Source of the DNA: Nocardia vaccinii NBRC 15922
GTDB taxonomy: Bacteria; Actinomycetota; Actinomycetes; Mycobacteriales; Mycobacteriaceae
Direction: 5' to 3'
Length of the DNA stretch: 64,000 nt
NCBI RefSeq assembly: GCF_001613305.1
Contig: NZ_BDCC01000023.1
Span: 1 to 64,000, forward strand
Each line of letters begins with the position of its first letter. The stretch's first letter is position 1. The notes under the pieces were generated by a model. It was not told the origin of the DNA. It saw only the letters and a list, made by a program, of their open reading frames with translations, and made no database searches. The translations under genes and the position numbers were made by a program. Of the stretch, positions 11,679 through 20,309 are shown one piece after another.

Positions 11679-12038
11679 TCAGTAGACCGGCCCGGTGTAC
11701 TTCTCGCCGGGGCCCATACCCGGCTCGTCGGGGTGTGCGGAGGATTCGCGGAATGCGCGCTGCAGCGATTGCAGTCCTTCCCGCAGGGGCCCGGCGTGCG
11801 GGCCCAGATATTCCACCGAGGAGGTGATCAGTCCGGCCAGGGCGGTGATCACCCGGCGTGCCTCATCCAGGTCGCGGCGGGGGCTGGTGTCCGGATCCGG
11901 GTCGGCCAGGCCGAGCTTCTCGGCGGCCGAGCTCATCAGCATGACCGCGGCCCGGCTGATCACCTCGACGGCGGGGATGTCGGCCAGGTCGCGCACATCC
12001 GGATCGATCGGGGTGGCGTCGTTCATGTCCGGTAGCAT
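11679..12038 (-). CDS. DUF1844 family protein
   Basis: A short protein of about 119 residues of the DUF1844 type. The domain core is seen in DIPAVEVISRAAVMLMSSAA, RRDLDEARRVI and the C-terminal LREGLQSLQRAFRES. Its function is unknown. The frame is open to 12236, but the conserved part begins at MLPDMNDATP. I chose ATG 12038, which has GGAAA upstream; ATG 12026 is an alternative. It sits divergently from infC, the position these genes usually hold in actinobacteria, so the interval 12039-12427 carries both promoters. Confidence 0.75.
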   Translation of the reverse strand: MLPDMNDATPIDPDVRDLADIPAVEVISRAAVMLMSSAAEKLGLADPDPDTSPRRDLDEARRVITALAGLITSSVEYLGPHAGPLREGLQSLQRAFRESSAHPDEPGMGPGEKYTGPVY

Positions 12039-12099
12039 CGCATTTTCCACGGCGTCGCAGGTCACGGGGACGTCGATTGTGAGTTCGTCATCCGGTGAT

Positions 12100-12427
12100 G
12101 CTATGGTTGTCGGCAACGACCGTCCCGACCTGTGTGCTTTCGGCAGAATCGCTGGATCATACTGCGACGGGGCAGTAAGTGGAGCCCGACTCCCACCGCT
12201 TGCCGGCCGACACGTCAGGTGAAGCGGTCCGGTCACTCATCGTGATGGATGAGTTTCCGTGTACTGGTTTCTCCCAGTCCACGGCCGATGTGGTCAGTGT
12301 GCCCATCGATGGCCGGTCGACATCGGGCCCCGTAACGGTGAAATACCGGGACGGGGCTTTCGTGTTGGATACGGGGTTGCCATTACAGCGCGGTCGTTGG
12401 ACGACACCGCTTGACCTAGGAGGCCCC
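12100..12427 (+). promoter_or_regulatory. infC promoter and long structured leader
   Basis: About 320 bases precede infC without another gene. A -10-like TATGGT at about 12100-12105 is a plausible promoter, giving a leader of roughly 315 bases. The leader contains an inverted repeat near 12199-12230 (CCGCTT / AAGCGG). It also holds a strong hairpin at 12327-12357 (GCCCCGT / ACGGGGC with an inner CGGT / ACCG) followed by TTTCGTGTT, resembling an attenuator. A perfect Shine-Dalgarno AGGAGG sits at 12418-12423. Autoregulation of the infC-rpmI-rplT operon through its leader is known in other bacteria; here it is inferred. Confidence 0.5.
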
Positions 12428-13060
<633 letters not shown>

Positions 13061-13128
13061 AACCGATTCAGCTCCGGTGGCAGCGCCAGTGCAGGCTGCC
13101 ACCGGCACGAGACAGAACTGAGGAATCC

Positions 13129-13323
13129 ATGCCGAAGATGAAGAGCCACAGCGGCGCCTCGAAGCGATTCAAGGTGTCCGGTCGCGGCAAGCTGCTGCGC
13201 CAGCAGGCCAACCGGCGCCACCTGCTCGAGCACAAGTCCAGCCGCCGGACTCGTCGTCTGGATGGCACGGAGGCCGTCGCGCCCGCCGACGTCCGTCGCG
13301 TCAAGAAGCTGCTCGGCATCTGA
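13129..13323 (+). CDS. rpmI: Large ribosomal subunit protein bL35
   Basis: A 64-residue, very basic ribosomal protein, recognised from its MPKMKSHSGASKRFKVSGRG start and the ANRRHLLEHKSSRRTRRL region. The length is normal for the family. It lies 68 bases after infC and 87 bases before rplT in the standard order. AGGA lies just before the ATG. Confidence 0.95.
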   Translation: MPKMKSHSGASKRFKVSGRGKLLRQQANRRHLLEHKSSRRTRRLDGTEAVAPADVRRVKKLLGI

Positions 13324-13410
13324 GTCAGCCTCGCGATCCGTTTTTCGGACGCCAACAACCGACCACCTCCGGGCGCCGCGAGCGCCCCACTATCTAACAA
13401 GGACTGACCA

Positions 13411-13791
13411 GTGGCACGCGTCAAAAGGGCCGTCAACGCTCAGAAGAAGCGCCGTTCCGTTCTCGAGGCTTCCAAGGGTTATCGCGGGCAGCGTTCGCGG
13501 CTGTACCGCAAGGCCAAGGAACAGCAGCTGCACTCGCTCACCTACGCCTACCGCGACCGCCGCGCGCGCAAGGGTGACTTCCGCAAGCTGTGGATCGCGC
13601 GCATCAACGCTGCGGCACGGCTGAACGACATCACCTACAACCGCTTCATCCAGGGCCTGAAGGCCGCCGGTGTCGAGGTCGATCGCAAGATCCTGGCCGA
13701 GCTGGCCGTCTCCGACGCCGAGGCCTTCGCGGGCCTGGTCGCGGTGGCCAAGGCCGCGCTGCCCGAGGATGTCAACGCTCCGGCCGCCTGA
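13411..13791 (+). CDS. rplT: Large ribosomal subunit protein bL20
   Basis: A 126-residue ribosomal protein that binds 23S rRNA early in 50S assembly and in some bacteria represses its own operon. Family markers are ARVKRAVNAQKKRRSVLEAS at the start, the GYRGQRSRLYRKAKEQ stretch and LWIARINAAAR. The start is GTG, with AAGGA about ten bases upstream. It is the third gene of the infC operon and the methyltransferase gene begins 15 bases later. Confidence 0.96.
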   Translation: MARVKRAVNAQKKRRSVLEASKGYRGQRSRLYRKAKEQQLHSLTYAYRDRRARKGDFRKLWIARINAAARLNDITYNRFIQGLKAAGVEVDRKILAELAVSDAEAFAGLVAVAKAALPEDVNAPAA

Positions 13792-13806
13792 TTCGGCATC
13801 CGGCAC

Positions 13807-14784
13807 TTGACCACTCAGCATCGAGAACGACCCGTGGACGCGCTCTCCGAGCGCAATCCGCGGGTCGTTTCCGCTGTCAAGCTGCATCGCGGCGCATCAC
13901 GCCGCAAGACCGGGCTTTTCCTCGCCGAGGGTGCGAATTCCGTTGCGGCAGCGTTGGATACCGGTCGGATCGAGGAATTGTTCTTCTCGTCCCGGGCCGC
14001 GACGCGGGAACACGAGCTGGTGGCCGGCGCCGCCGCCACGGGTGTGCGCACCACATTGGTGAGTGAGCGCGCCGCCGAACTGCTCGGTGAGACGGTCACC
14101 CCGCCCGGCCTGGTCGCGGTCTGCCGCCAGGTGGATGTGCCGCTGGCGCAGGTGCTTTCGTTGCCGGTTCCGGTTGCGCCGGACGGAGCGTCCGGCGGGG
14201 GGACGAACCGGGCCGAGGCAGTATCGCGAGAGGCGGGCGGCGCCGAGGGAACATCAGGCGCTCGGGAGGCAGTAGGCGGGAGTGCGCCGCGAGCCGCCGA
14301 CGGCCGCACCGGCGCGAGGCAGCCGCTGATGCTCGCGATTCCGGTGGGCATCTCCGATCCGGGTAACGCCGGCACACTGATCCGCGTGGCCGATGCGGTC
14401 GGTGCGAATGGTGTTGTCCTGGCGGGAGATTCGATCGACCCGCACAACGGAAAATGTGTTCGTGCCTGCGCGGGAAGTCTTTTCCACGTCCCGATCGCCC
14501 GCGAGCGCGATATCGATTCGGTTCTGACCGCTCTCACCGCCTCCGGAATCAGGGTCCTGGCGACGACGGCCCGCGGCGAGGTGGATCTGGATGATGCCGA
14601 TGAGATCCTGTCCGGCCCGGTCGCCTGGCTCTTCGGCAACGAGGCTCACGGTCTGGACCCCGCCGTAGCCGCCCGCGCGGACCACCGCATCCGCATCCCC
14701 ATCCACGGCCGCGCCGAAAGCCTGAACCTCGCTGCCGCGGCAGCGATCTGCCTCTACGCAGGCGCACGGGTCCAGCACCGCTGA
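13807..14784 (+). CDS. tsnR: SpoU/TrmH-family RNA 2'-O-methyltransferase
   Basis: A SPOUT-fold methyltransferase of 325 residues, probably acting on rRNA with S-adenosylmethionine. The N-terminal substrate-binding domain (about 15-120) is followed by the knotted domain with ISDPGNAGTLIRVADAVGANG (182 onward), the loop VAWLFGNEAHGL and the C-terminal IPIHGRAESLNLAAAAAICL knot. Between the domains lies an unusual Gly/Ala/Glu-rich linker (about residues 122-171, DNA 14170-14320) that begins with a perfect palindrome, CCGGACGGAGCGTCCGG. The TTG start follows rplT closely. The symbol reflects position and family; the true rRNA target is unknown. Confidence 0.85.
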   Translation: MTTQHRERPVDALSERNPRVVSAVKLHRGASRRKTGLFLAEGANSVAAALDTGRIEELFFSSRAATREHELVAGAAATGVRTTLVSERAAELLGETVTPPGLVAVCRQVDVPLAQVLSLPVPVAPDGASGGGTNRAEAVSREAGGAEGTSGAREAVGGSAPRAADGRTGARQPLMLAIPVGISDPGNAGTLIRVADAVGANGVVLAGDSIDPHNGKCVRACAGSLFHVPIARERDIDSVLTALTASGIRVLATTARGEVDLDDADEILSGPVAWLFGNEAHGLDPAVAARADHRIRIPIHGRAESLNLAAAAAICLYAGARVQHR

Positions 14785-14895
14785 CCGGTCATCGTCGGTC
14801 GACTGTGGGGCAACCGATTCGGATGCGCACACCGATATTCCGTAAGCGGGTGTCGCTCCGGTTCGCGCCGGCGGGGATTCCGGAAAACGCGAAAT

Positions 14896-14933
14896 CCGTT
14901 CGGCCCGTGCGCGATCACGCACGGGCCGAACGG
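14896..14933. terminator. Perfect 16-bp stem-loop between convergent genes
   Basis: CCGTTCGGCCCGTGCG and its exact reverse complement are separated by a six-base loop (CGATCA). The hairpin lies between the end of the methyltransferase gene and the end of the convergent epimerase gene, so it likely terminates both transcripts. Confidence 0.8.
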
Positions 14934-14951
14934 CTCGACGCGGGGTGCGGG

Positions 14952-15827
14952 TCAGTTCTCGAAGTAGTAGGGCTGGGCGAGATCCTCGAGGAGGGTGGGG
15001 TGGGTCGGCTCCCAGCCGAGTAGTTCGCGGGTGGGGCCGCTGTCGCCGGTGATGCTCGTGCCCCACATGGCGGCCAGCCAGCCGAAGTGGTCGGCGGCGT
15101 TCTCGCGTGGGATCGAGACCGCGGGGATGTCGAGTTTGCGGGCGATGGCCTCGGCGATCTCGCGGGTCGCGATGCCTGGTTCGGCGAGTGCGTGTACGAC
15201 GGTTCCGGCGGGGGCCTTCTCGACCGCGAGGCGGGCCAGGTGCGCGGCGTCCAGGCGATGGGTCGCGGGCCAGGTGTGCGCGCCGTCATCGATGTAGCCG
15301 GAAACGCCTTTCTCCCTGGCTGTTTCGACGAGACGCCGGATGAAGCCGTGGTCGCCCTCGCCGTGCACGGTCGTCGGCAGCCCGAGCACCACGGAGCGCA
15401 CGCCCCGGTCGGCCAGCTGTATCGCCGCGGCGGCGGTGGCGTGGCGGATCATCGGGCCGTTGGTGGAACCGGGTTTGCCGGTGTCCAGCGGAACCAGCCC
15501 CGATGCGATGACCAGCGGCCGGTCCGAGCCCTCGAGGACGTCACCGAACAGATCCACCACGCCGCGATCGATGCGCTGGTTCTCCTCGAATCGCGAGAAA
15601 TCGTGGATGAATGCCAGATGGATGACGCCGTCGGCGTCGGCCGCACCCGCGCGCAGGCTGTCCCGATCGTGCAGGTCGCCGCGCCGCACCTGGACGCCCG
15701 CGGCGGTGAGCGCCGCGGCCGAGGCATCCGAACGCGCCAGTCCGATGATCTCGTGACCTGCGCTGATGAGTTCGGGAACCACGGCGGATCCGACGAAACC
15801 GGATCCACCGGTCACGAAGAGACGCAT
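14952..15827 (-). CDS. NAD(P)-dependent epimerase/reductase, extended SDR family
   Basis: A 291-residue Rossmann-fold enzyme. The N-terminal dinucleotide motif is VTGGSGFVGSAV (about 5-16), followed by ARSDASAAAL and GDLHD. The usual YxxxK catalytic pair is not obvious, as in atypical SDRs of the NAD-binding NmrA/epimerase-like group, so the reaction cannot be named. AGGTGG precedes the ATG. The gene is divergent from a TetR regulator and its promoter (CTGACA, 17 bases, TAGGGT) is overlapped by a TetR-type palindrome, so it is the likely regulated target. Confidence 0.8.
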   Translation of the reverse strand: MRLFVTGGSGFVGSAVVPELISAGHEIIGLARSDASAAALTAAGVQVRRGDLHDRDSLRAGAADADGVIHLAFIHDFSRFEENQRIDRGVVDLFGDVLEGSDRPLVIASGLVPLDTGKPGSTNGPMIRHATAAAAIQLADRGVRSVVLGLPTTVHGEGDHGFIRRLVETAREKGVSGYIDDGAHTWPATHRLDAAHLARLAVEKAPAGTVVHALAEPGIATREIAEAIARKLDIPAVSIPRENAADHFGWLAAMWGTSITGDSGPTRELLGWEPTHPTLLEDLAQPYYFEN

Positions 15828-15855
15828 GAGATGACCACCTCTGTTGAGACCGTCC

Positions 15856-15955
15856 GGGCATACCCTATGCCCTTCGGGTACTGATGTCAGTTGATGACAT
15901 CAGCCTAGCAGCAATGTCAGTTACTGTCATCAAATGATGTCAGTGGATGGCATCA
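15856..15955. promoter_or_regulatory. Divergent promoter with three TetR-type operators
   Basis: Three 21-base copies of a palindrome lie between the epimerase and TetR genes: TGATGTCAGTTGATGACATC (15882-15902, perfect arms), a variant at 15912-15932 and another at 15935-15955. The first covers the -35 of the epimerase promoter (CTGACA at 15890-15885, 17-base spacer, TAGGGT at 15867-15862). The second covers a TACTGT -10 (15922-15927) and the third overlaps the TetR start. A separate small palindrome GGGCATACCCTATGCCC lies at 15856-15872 over the -10. Confidence 0.75.
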
Positions 15956-16533
15956 CTTATCATGGGCGGATGGCTCGATGGGAACCGGATGCGCGCGGCC
16001 GCCTGGCGCAGGCGGCGCTGGAGCTGTATCTGGAGCGTGGATTCGATCAGGCGACGGTGGCGGAGATCGCCGAACGGGCCGGACTCACCGAGCGCACCTT
16101 CTTCCGGCACTACGGCGACAAGCGCGAGGTGCTGTTCGGCGGGCAGGAGGCCCTGCACGAACTCATCTCGGAAGTCATCGCAACACAACCTGATTCGGCT
16201 GCGCCGATGGCGGCGATGAGCGCGGCGCTGGCGGCGTTCGCCGAAGTGCTCGCGCAGCGCCGGGACTTCGCCCGGCAGCGTCAGATCGTGATCGACGCCA
16301 ATGCCTCGCTCCAGGAGCGCGAGCTGATCAAACTCACCTCACTCGCCGCAACCGCCGCGCGTGCGCTACGCGATCGAGGCGTCACCGAGCCCGCCGCCAG
16401 CCTTGCCGCCGAAGCGGGGCTCGCGGCATTCCGGGTCGCCTTCGCCCGCTGGATCCAGGCGAATGACCGAGAGCTGGCCGAATTCGTCACCGAGGCATTG
16501 CAGGTGCTCGAAACGGTAACGGCAGGAAGATGA
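15934..16533 (+). CDS. TetR-family transcriptional regulator
   Basis: A 199-residue repressor-type protein. The N-terminal helix-turn-helix is seen in AALELYLERGFDQATVAEIA and AGLTERTFFRHYGDKREVLF; the C-terminal ligand domain is variable. I keep the ATG at 15934 because a TACTGT -10 ends six bases before it, which fits a leaderless transcript. An in-frame ATG at 15970 gives the more usual TetR start (MARWEPDARG) but has no good ribosome-binding site. The three palindromes in front suggest it represses itself and the divergent epimerase. Confidence 0.88.
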   Translation: MMSVDGITYHGRMARWEPDARGRLAQAALELYLERGFDQATVAEIAERAGLTERTFFRHYGDKREVLFGGQEALHELISEVIATQPDSAAPMAAMSAALAAFAEVLAQRRDFARQRQIVIDANASLQERELIKLTSLAATAARALRDRGVTEPAASLAAEAGLAAFRVAFARWIQANDRELAEFVTEALQVLETVTAGR

Positions 16534-16606
16534 TCGAAACGACTCCGCGCCCCGTGGCGGCGGCTCGGAAGCGGGTGTATCCGGTGGTCCGAGCGACACT
16601 CCCCTG

Positions 16607-17398
16607 ATGAATTACACAGTGACTCCCGGCGCGGTGAACTCGCCCGTGCTGATTCATGTTCCGCACGGTTCGCGGGTGATTCCGGCGGAGGTGCGCACGC
16701 ACATCACGCTGGACGACATCGAATTGTCGGCCGAACTGTCCCGGATGACCGACGCGCATACCGCGATGCTGGCGGAACGGTCGGCCGCGCGAGCCGAATT
16801 GCGGCCGTGGATATTGGTCAACGAACTGTCCCGCCTGGTGGTGGATCCCGAACGGTTCCCGGATGAACGGGAGGAGATGCGCTCGGTCGGCATGGGGGCC
16901 GTGTACGCCCGGACGTCCCACGGAACTCGACTTCGGTGGGATGACACGGGACACGAAAAGGCTTTGCTCGCAAGATATTACGAGCCCTACGCCGCGGCGA
17001 TGAGCCGGGCCGTCGAGAACCGGGTGTCGGCCGTCGGCCGGGCGATAATCCTGGACCTGCATTCCTATCCGAGCCTGGCACTGCCGTACGAGCTGCACGG
17101 TATGGGACCGCGCCCGCAGGTCTGCCTGGGTACGGACCCCTTCCACACTCCGGCTCGGCTGCTCGCGGCCGCGCGGAATGCGTTCGCCGACTTCGAGATC
17201 GAGGTGAACTCGCCGTTCTCGGGAACCTATGTTCCGCTGCGGTATTACGGCCGGAGCCCGGAGGTGTCCGCGCTGATGGTGGAGATCCGACGTGACATCT
17301 ACATGGTCGAGCCGGGCGGCGAACCGCATACGGGCGTGACCGCCCTGGTGTCCGCGTTGACCGCGTTGCTCGGGGAGATCGGCGGTGTTGCCGGATAA
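16607..17398 (+). CDS. N-formylglutamate amidohydrolase family protein
   Basis: A 263-residue hydrolase of the N-formylglutamate deformylase family, which in histidine degradation releases formate from N-formyl-L-glutamate. Family motifs are VLIHVPHGSRVIP near the N-terminus, the DAHT metal-site region (about 45), a conserved NELSRLVVDPERF stretch, LDLHSYPS and the C-terminal SALMVEIRRDIYM. No other hut genes are nearby, so the physiological substrate may be another N-acylated amino acid. It starts 73 bases after the TetR gene and could be co-transcribed. Confidence 0.8.
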   Translation: MNYTVTPGAVNSPVLIHVPHGSRVIPAEVRTHITLDDIELSAELSRMTDAHTAMLAERSAARAELRPWILVNELSRLVVDPERFPDEREEMRSVGMGAVYARTSHGTRLRWDDTGHEKALLARYYEPYAAAMSRAVENRVSAVGRAIILDLHSYPSLALPYELHGMGPRPQVCLGTDPFHTPARLLAAARNAFADFEIEVNSPFSGTYVPLRYYGRSPEVSALMVEIRRDIYMVEPGGEPHTGVTALVSALTALLGEIGGVAG

Positions 17399-17448
17399 TT
17401 CGAGGAGCTGACGATGGGGCGGAGCAGCGCGATCGAGTCGTCCGCGGT

Positions 17449-20130
17449 TCAGGCGCGCCCCGCATTGCGGGCGGTACCGCGATGCGCTGTGACGGTGCCG
17501 GGGTCCTCGGGCCAGGAATGCTTGGGATAGCGGCCGCGCAGGTCGGAGCGGACCTGCGGCCAGCCGGTATGCCAGAAAGACGCCAGGTCGGCGGTGACCG
17601 CGACCGGCCGCTGGGCCGGTGAGAGCAGGTGCAGCAGGATCGGTACCCGCCCGTCGGCGAGGCGGGGCGTGTCGGTCCAGCCGAAGACCTCCTGCACCTT
17701 CACCGCCAGGACCGGCGGATCTGCCGCGTAGTCCAGGCGTGGCATGCTGCCGGAGGGCACCCGGATGCGGTCGGGTGCGAGTTCGTCCAGCCTGGCCGCC
17801 TCGGGCCAGGGCAAGAGGCGGCGAAGGGCCTGCCCGGCATCGATGCGTTCGAGATCGGCGCGGCGGCGGGCGGCGGCCAGTTCTGGGCCGAGCCACGTGT
17901 CGACGTCGGCGAGCAGCGCATCGTCGTCGACAGCGGGCCACGGAGCGCCGAGGGTCCGATACAGGAAGCCCAGACGGTTCCGCAGGCCGATCGACTCCGA
18001 ATTCCAGTGCAGCAGAGAGAGTCCGGCTGATCGTAGTCCGGCACGTACTGCCGCGGTGAGCATCCGTGGATCGGGGTCGCGAAGTGGTCGCTCCGACACC
18101 GTGATCGCACCGATCCGCTCGACGCGGCGGGCGACGACCTCGCCGTCGATCCAGTCCACCTCGTCCTCGACGGTGCGCAGATTCGGCGCGGCCTCGCGGG
18201 CGAGTTGCTCATCGGCGACGGCGGCCGAGCGGATCCGCCCCTCGGCCCGGCCCGGATCCCGGGTCGCCACCGCGACCGCGAGCCATTCCGCGTCGCCGAG
18301 CCCGGAACCGGGCGGCAACGTCACCGCGGTGCCGCTCGCCATCAGGTAGCTGGACGAACCCGCGCCGCGCCGCCGGGCGAGACGTTCGGGGTAGGCGAGC
18401 GCAACGACGAGTGCCGGAGCATCGGTCCCGCCCAGGCCGGTCGCACCCTGGTGCGACCCGTCGTCTGCCAGGTTTCGCTGGTCGGTCTCGCTGGAACGGG
18501 AGCCGCCGGTGCTGCCGATCGTGACGTCCCGGCCGGCACCCCGACTGCGGCGCTGCCCGCTGCGCTGCGCACCTTCGCTGTCATCCGGCACGGCGCCCGC
18601 CGGCCGGACCCGCGAGTTCGGCACGGCGGGCCCGGTGCTTCGGGATGGCAAACCGCGTTCGGCGGGCATCTCGATCTCGGTCGCGAGCCGCGTCAGCCGC
18701 TCGACCTCACGCCGCCAGCGGTCTGGCCGCTCCCGGCGCACATCGCGCAGTCCTGCGGCGAGATCTATTGCAGCCGTTAATGTTTCGTCGTCCAGCAGGG
18801 AGACCACTTCGGCGGCCGTCCGTGCGCCGACCTCTGCCGTGCCGTCCAGTAGCGCACGAGCGAGCCGCGGATGCAGGCCTACCCGGGCCAGCCGCCGCCC
18901 GCGTCCGGTCACCGTGCCGCTCTCGTCCACCGCACCCAATGTGCGCAACAGTTCTCGGCCTGCGGCCAGCCCGCCGGGTGGCGGATCGTCCCACCAGGCG
19001 AGGCCGCGGCCGTCCGGGGTGCCCCAGCAGGCGAGTTCGAGCGCCAGACGAGTCAGATCCGCCGTGCGGATCTCCGGTTCGGGATAGGCGGGCAGGGTGG
19101 AGTGCTCGTTTTCGGGCCAGCATCGCCACGCGCGGCCCGGCCCCTGCCGCCCGGCGCGCCCGGCACGCTGTTCGGCGACCGCCGCCGAAACGCGGACCGT
19201 CGCAAGACCGGACAGCCCGCGGCCGCGATCGATCCGCGGCACTCGGGCGAGTCCGGAGTCCACCACCGCCCGCACGCCCGGCACCGTCAGACTGGATTCG
19301 GCCACCGCCGTGGACAACACCACGCGGCGCCGCGGCCCGGCACGCAGCGCGGCGTCCTGTCCCGCGGCCGAGAGTCTGCCGTGCAGGGCGAGCACGTCGA
19401 CATCGTGCAGATCGGACAGCAGCTGGGTGGTCCGGCGGATCTCGGCCGCACCGGGGAGGAAGACCAGTACGTCACCGGACGTCCCGTCGAGCGCGGCACG
19501 AGTGGCACGGGCCACCTGGGCTTCGGTTCGCTCGCGCGGCAGAGCGGGGAGATACGCGATATCCACCGGATAGGTCCGCGCCCGCACCTCGAGAACCGGT
19601 GCGGGTCCAGCGCCGCCGAGCAGCGCCGCGAGCCGGTCCGCGGCCACGGTGGCCGAGGTGGCCAGCACCCGCAGATCCGGCAGCAGCCCCGCTCGCGCGT
19701 CGAGCAGCAGGGCCAGCAGCAGATCCGCGTCCAGATGACGTTCGTGGCATTCGTCCAGGACGACCACGTCCACTCCGGCGAGTTCGGGATCGTTCTGCAA
19801 CCGCCGCACCAGCAACCCGGAGGTGACCACCTCGATGCGGGTGTCCGCACCGACCCGGCGATCGCCGCGCACCGAATAGCCGACCGTCCGGCCGATCGGT
19901 TCGCCCAGCAGTGCGGCCATCCGCGCGGCCGCGGCCCGTGCGGCCAGTCGCCGCGGCTCGGCCACCAGTACCCGGCCGGTCGTTCCGGCGGCCAGAGCGA
20001 GCGGAACCAGCGTCGTCTTTCCCGTACCCGGCGGGGCGACCAGGACGGCGGTCTCGCGCTGCGCCAGCGTCTCGACGATGCGGCCGAGGGCCTCGCGGAC
20101 GGGCAGATCGGGAAGTTCGGGCAATTCCAT
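17449..20130 (-). CDS. hrpB: ATP-dependent RNA helicase HrpB
   Basis: A DEAH/RHA-type helicase of about 893 residues. Walker A is APPGTGKT (32-39), the Walker B box is LDECHERHLD, and SAT lies in LATSATVAA. The RAGRAGRQGPGRAW motif VI and the C-terminal HrpB domain (PWPEAARLDELAP, WPQVRSDLRGRYPKHSWPEDP) are intact. The start MELPELPDLPVREAL at 20130 matches the family; the frame is open to 20229. An odd Ser/Gly/Arg-rich segment of about 70 residues (about 492-562, DNA 18430-18655) interrupts the region after the helicase core. HrpB's cellular role is poorly defined in most bacteria. Confidence 0.92.
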   Translation of the reverse strand: MELPELPDLPVREALGRIVETLAQRETAVLVAPPGTGKTTLVPLALAAGTTGRVLVAEPRRLAARAAAARMAALLGEPIGRTVGYSVRGDRRVGADTRIEVVTSGLLVRRLQNDPELAGVDVVVLDECHERHLDADLLLALLLDARAGLLPDLRVLATSATVAADRLAALLGGAGPAPVLEVRARTYPVDIAYLPALPRERTEAQVARATRAALDGTSGDVLVFLPGAAEIRRTTQLLSDLHDVDVLALHGRLSAAGQDAALRAGPRRRVVLSTAVAESSLTVPGVRAVVDSGLARVPRIDRGRGLSGLATVRVSAAVAEQRAGRAGRQGPGRAWRCWPENEHSTLPAYPEPEIRTADLTRLALELACWGTPDGRGLAWWDDPPPGGLAAGRELLRTLGAVDESGTVTGRGRRLARVGLHPRLARALLDGTAEVGARTAAEVVSLLDDETLTAAIDLAAGLRDVRRERPDRWRREVERLTRLATEIEMPAERGLPSRSTGPAVPNSRVRPAGAVPDDSEGAQRSGQRRSRGAGRDVTIGSTGGSRSSETDQRNLADDGSHQGATGLGGTDAPALVVALAYPERLARRRGAGSSSYLMASGTAVTLPPGSGLGDAEWLAVAVATRDPGRAEGRIRSAAVADEQLAREAAPNLRTVEDEVDWIDGEVVARRVERIGAITVSERPLRDPDPRMLTAAVRAGLRSAGLSLLHWNSESIGLRNRLGFLYRTLGAPWPAVDDDALLADVDTWLGPELAAARRRADLERIDAGQALRRLLPWPEAARLDELAPDRIRVPSGSMPRLDYAADPPVLAVKVQEVFGWTDTPRLADGRVPILLHLLSPAQRPVAVTADLASFWHTGWPQVRSDLRGRYPKHSWPEDPGTVTAHRGTARNAGRA

Positions 20131-20309
20131 CGCCGACCAGTGTGCCGGGCCGGGGACATCGCACGCCAACGAGCCGGATCCACGGTCCCCGCGAGGCCGG
20201 GAAAAGGCCGTGAACCGGGCCGATCGCATCGCTTACGATTCGACCAGCAACAATGTCAGTGCAGACCCATGTGAGTACAGACCCGAACCAAGGGGAGAGA
20301 CGAACCATC

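Noticed and set aside
12179..12427. N-terminal extension of IF-3 beginning at 12179
   Set aside because: The frame is open but the residues are unlike IF-3, while a perfect Shine-Dalgarno marks the ATC at 12428 and the conserved protein begins there.
14896..14933. Attachment site or recombination site
   Set aside because: The perfect palindrome lies between convergent genes and is better explained as a terminator; no integrase is nearby.
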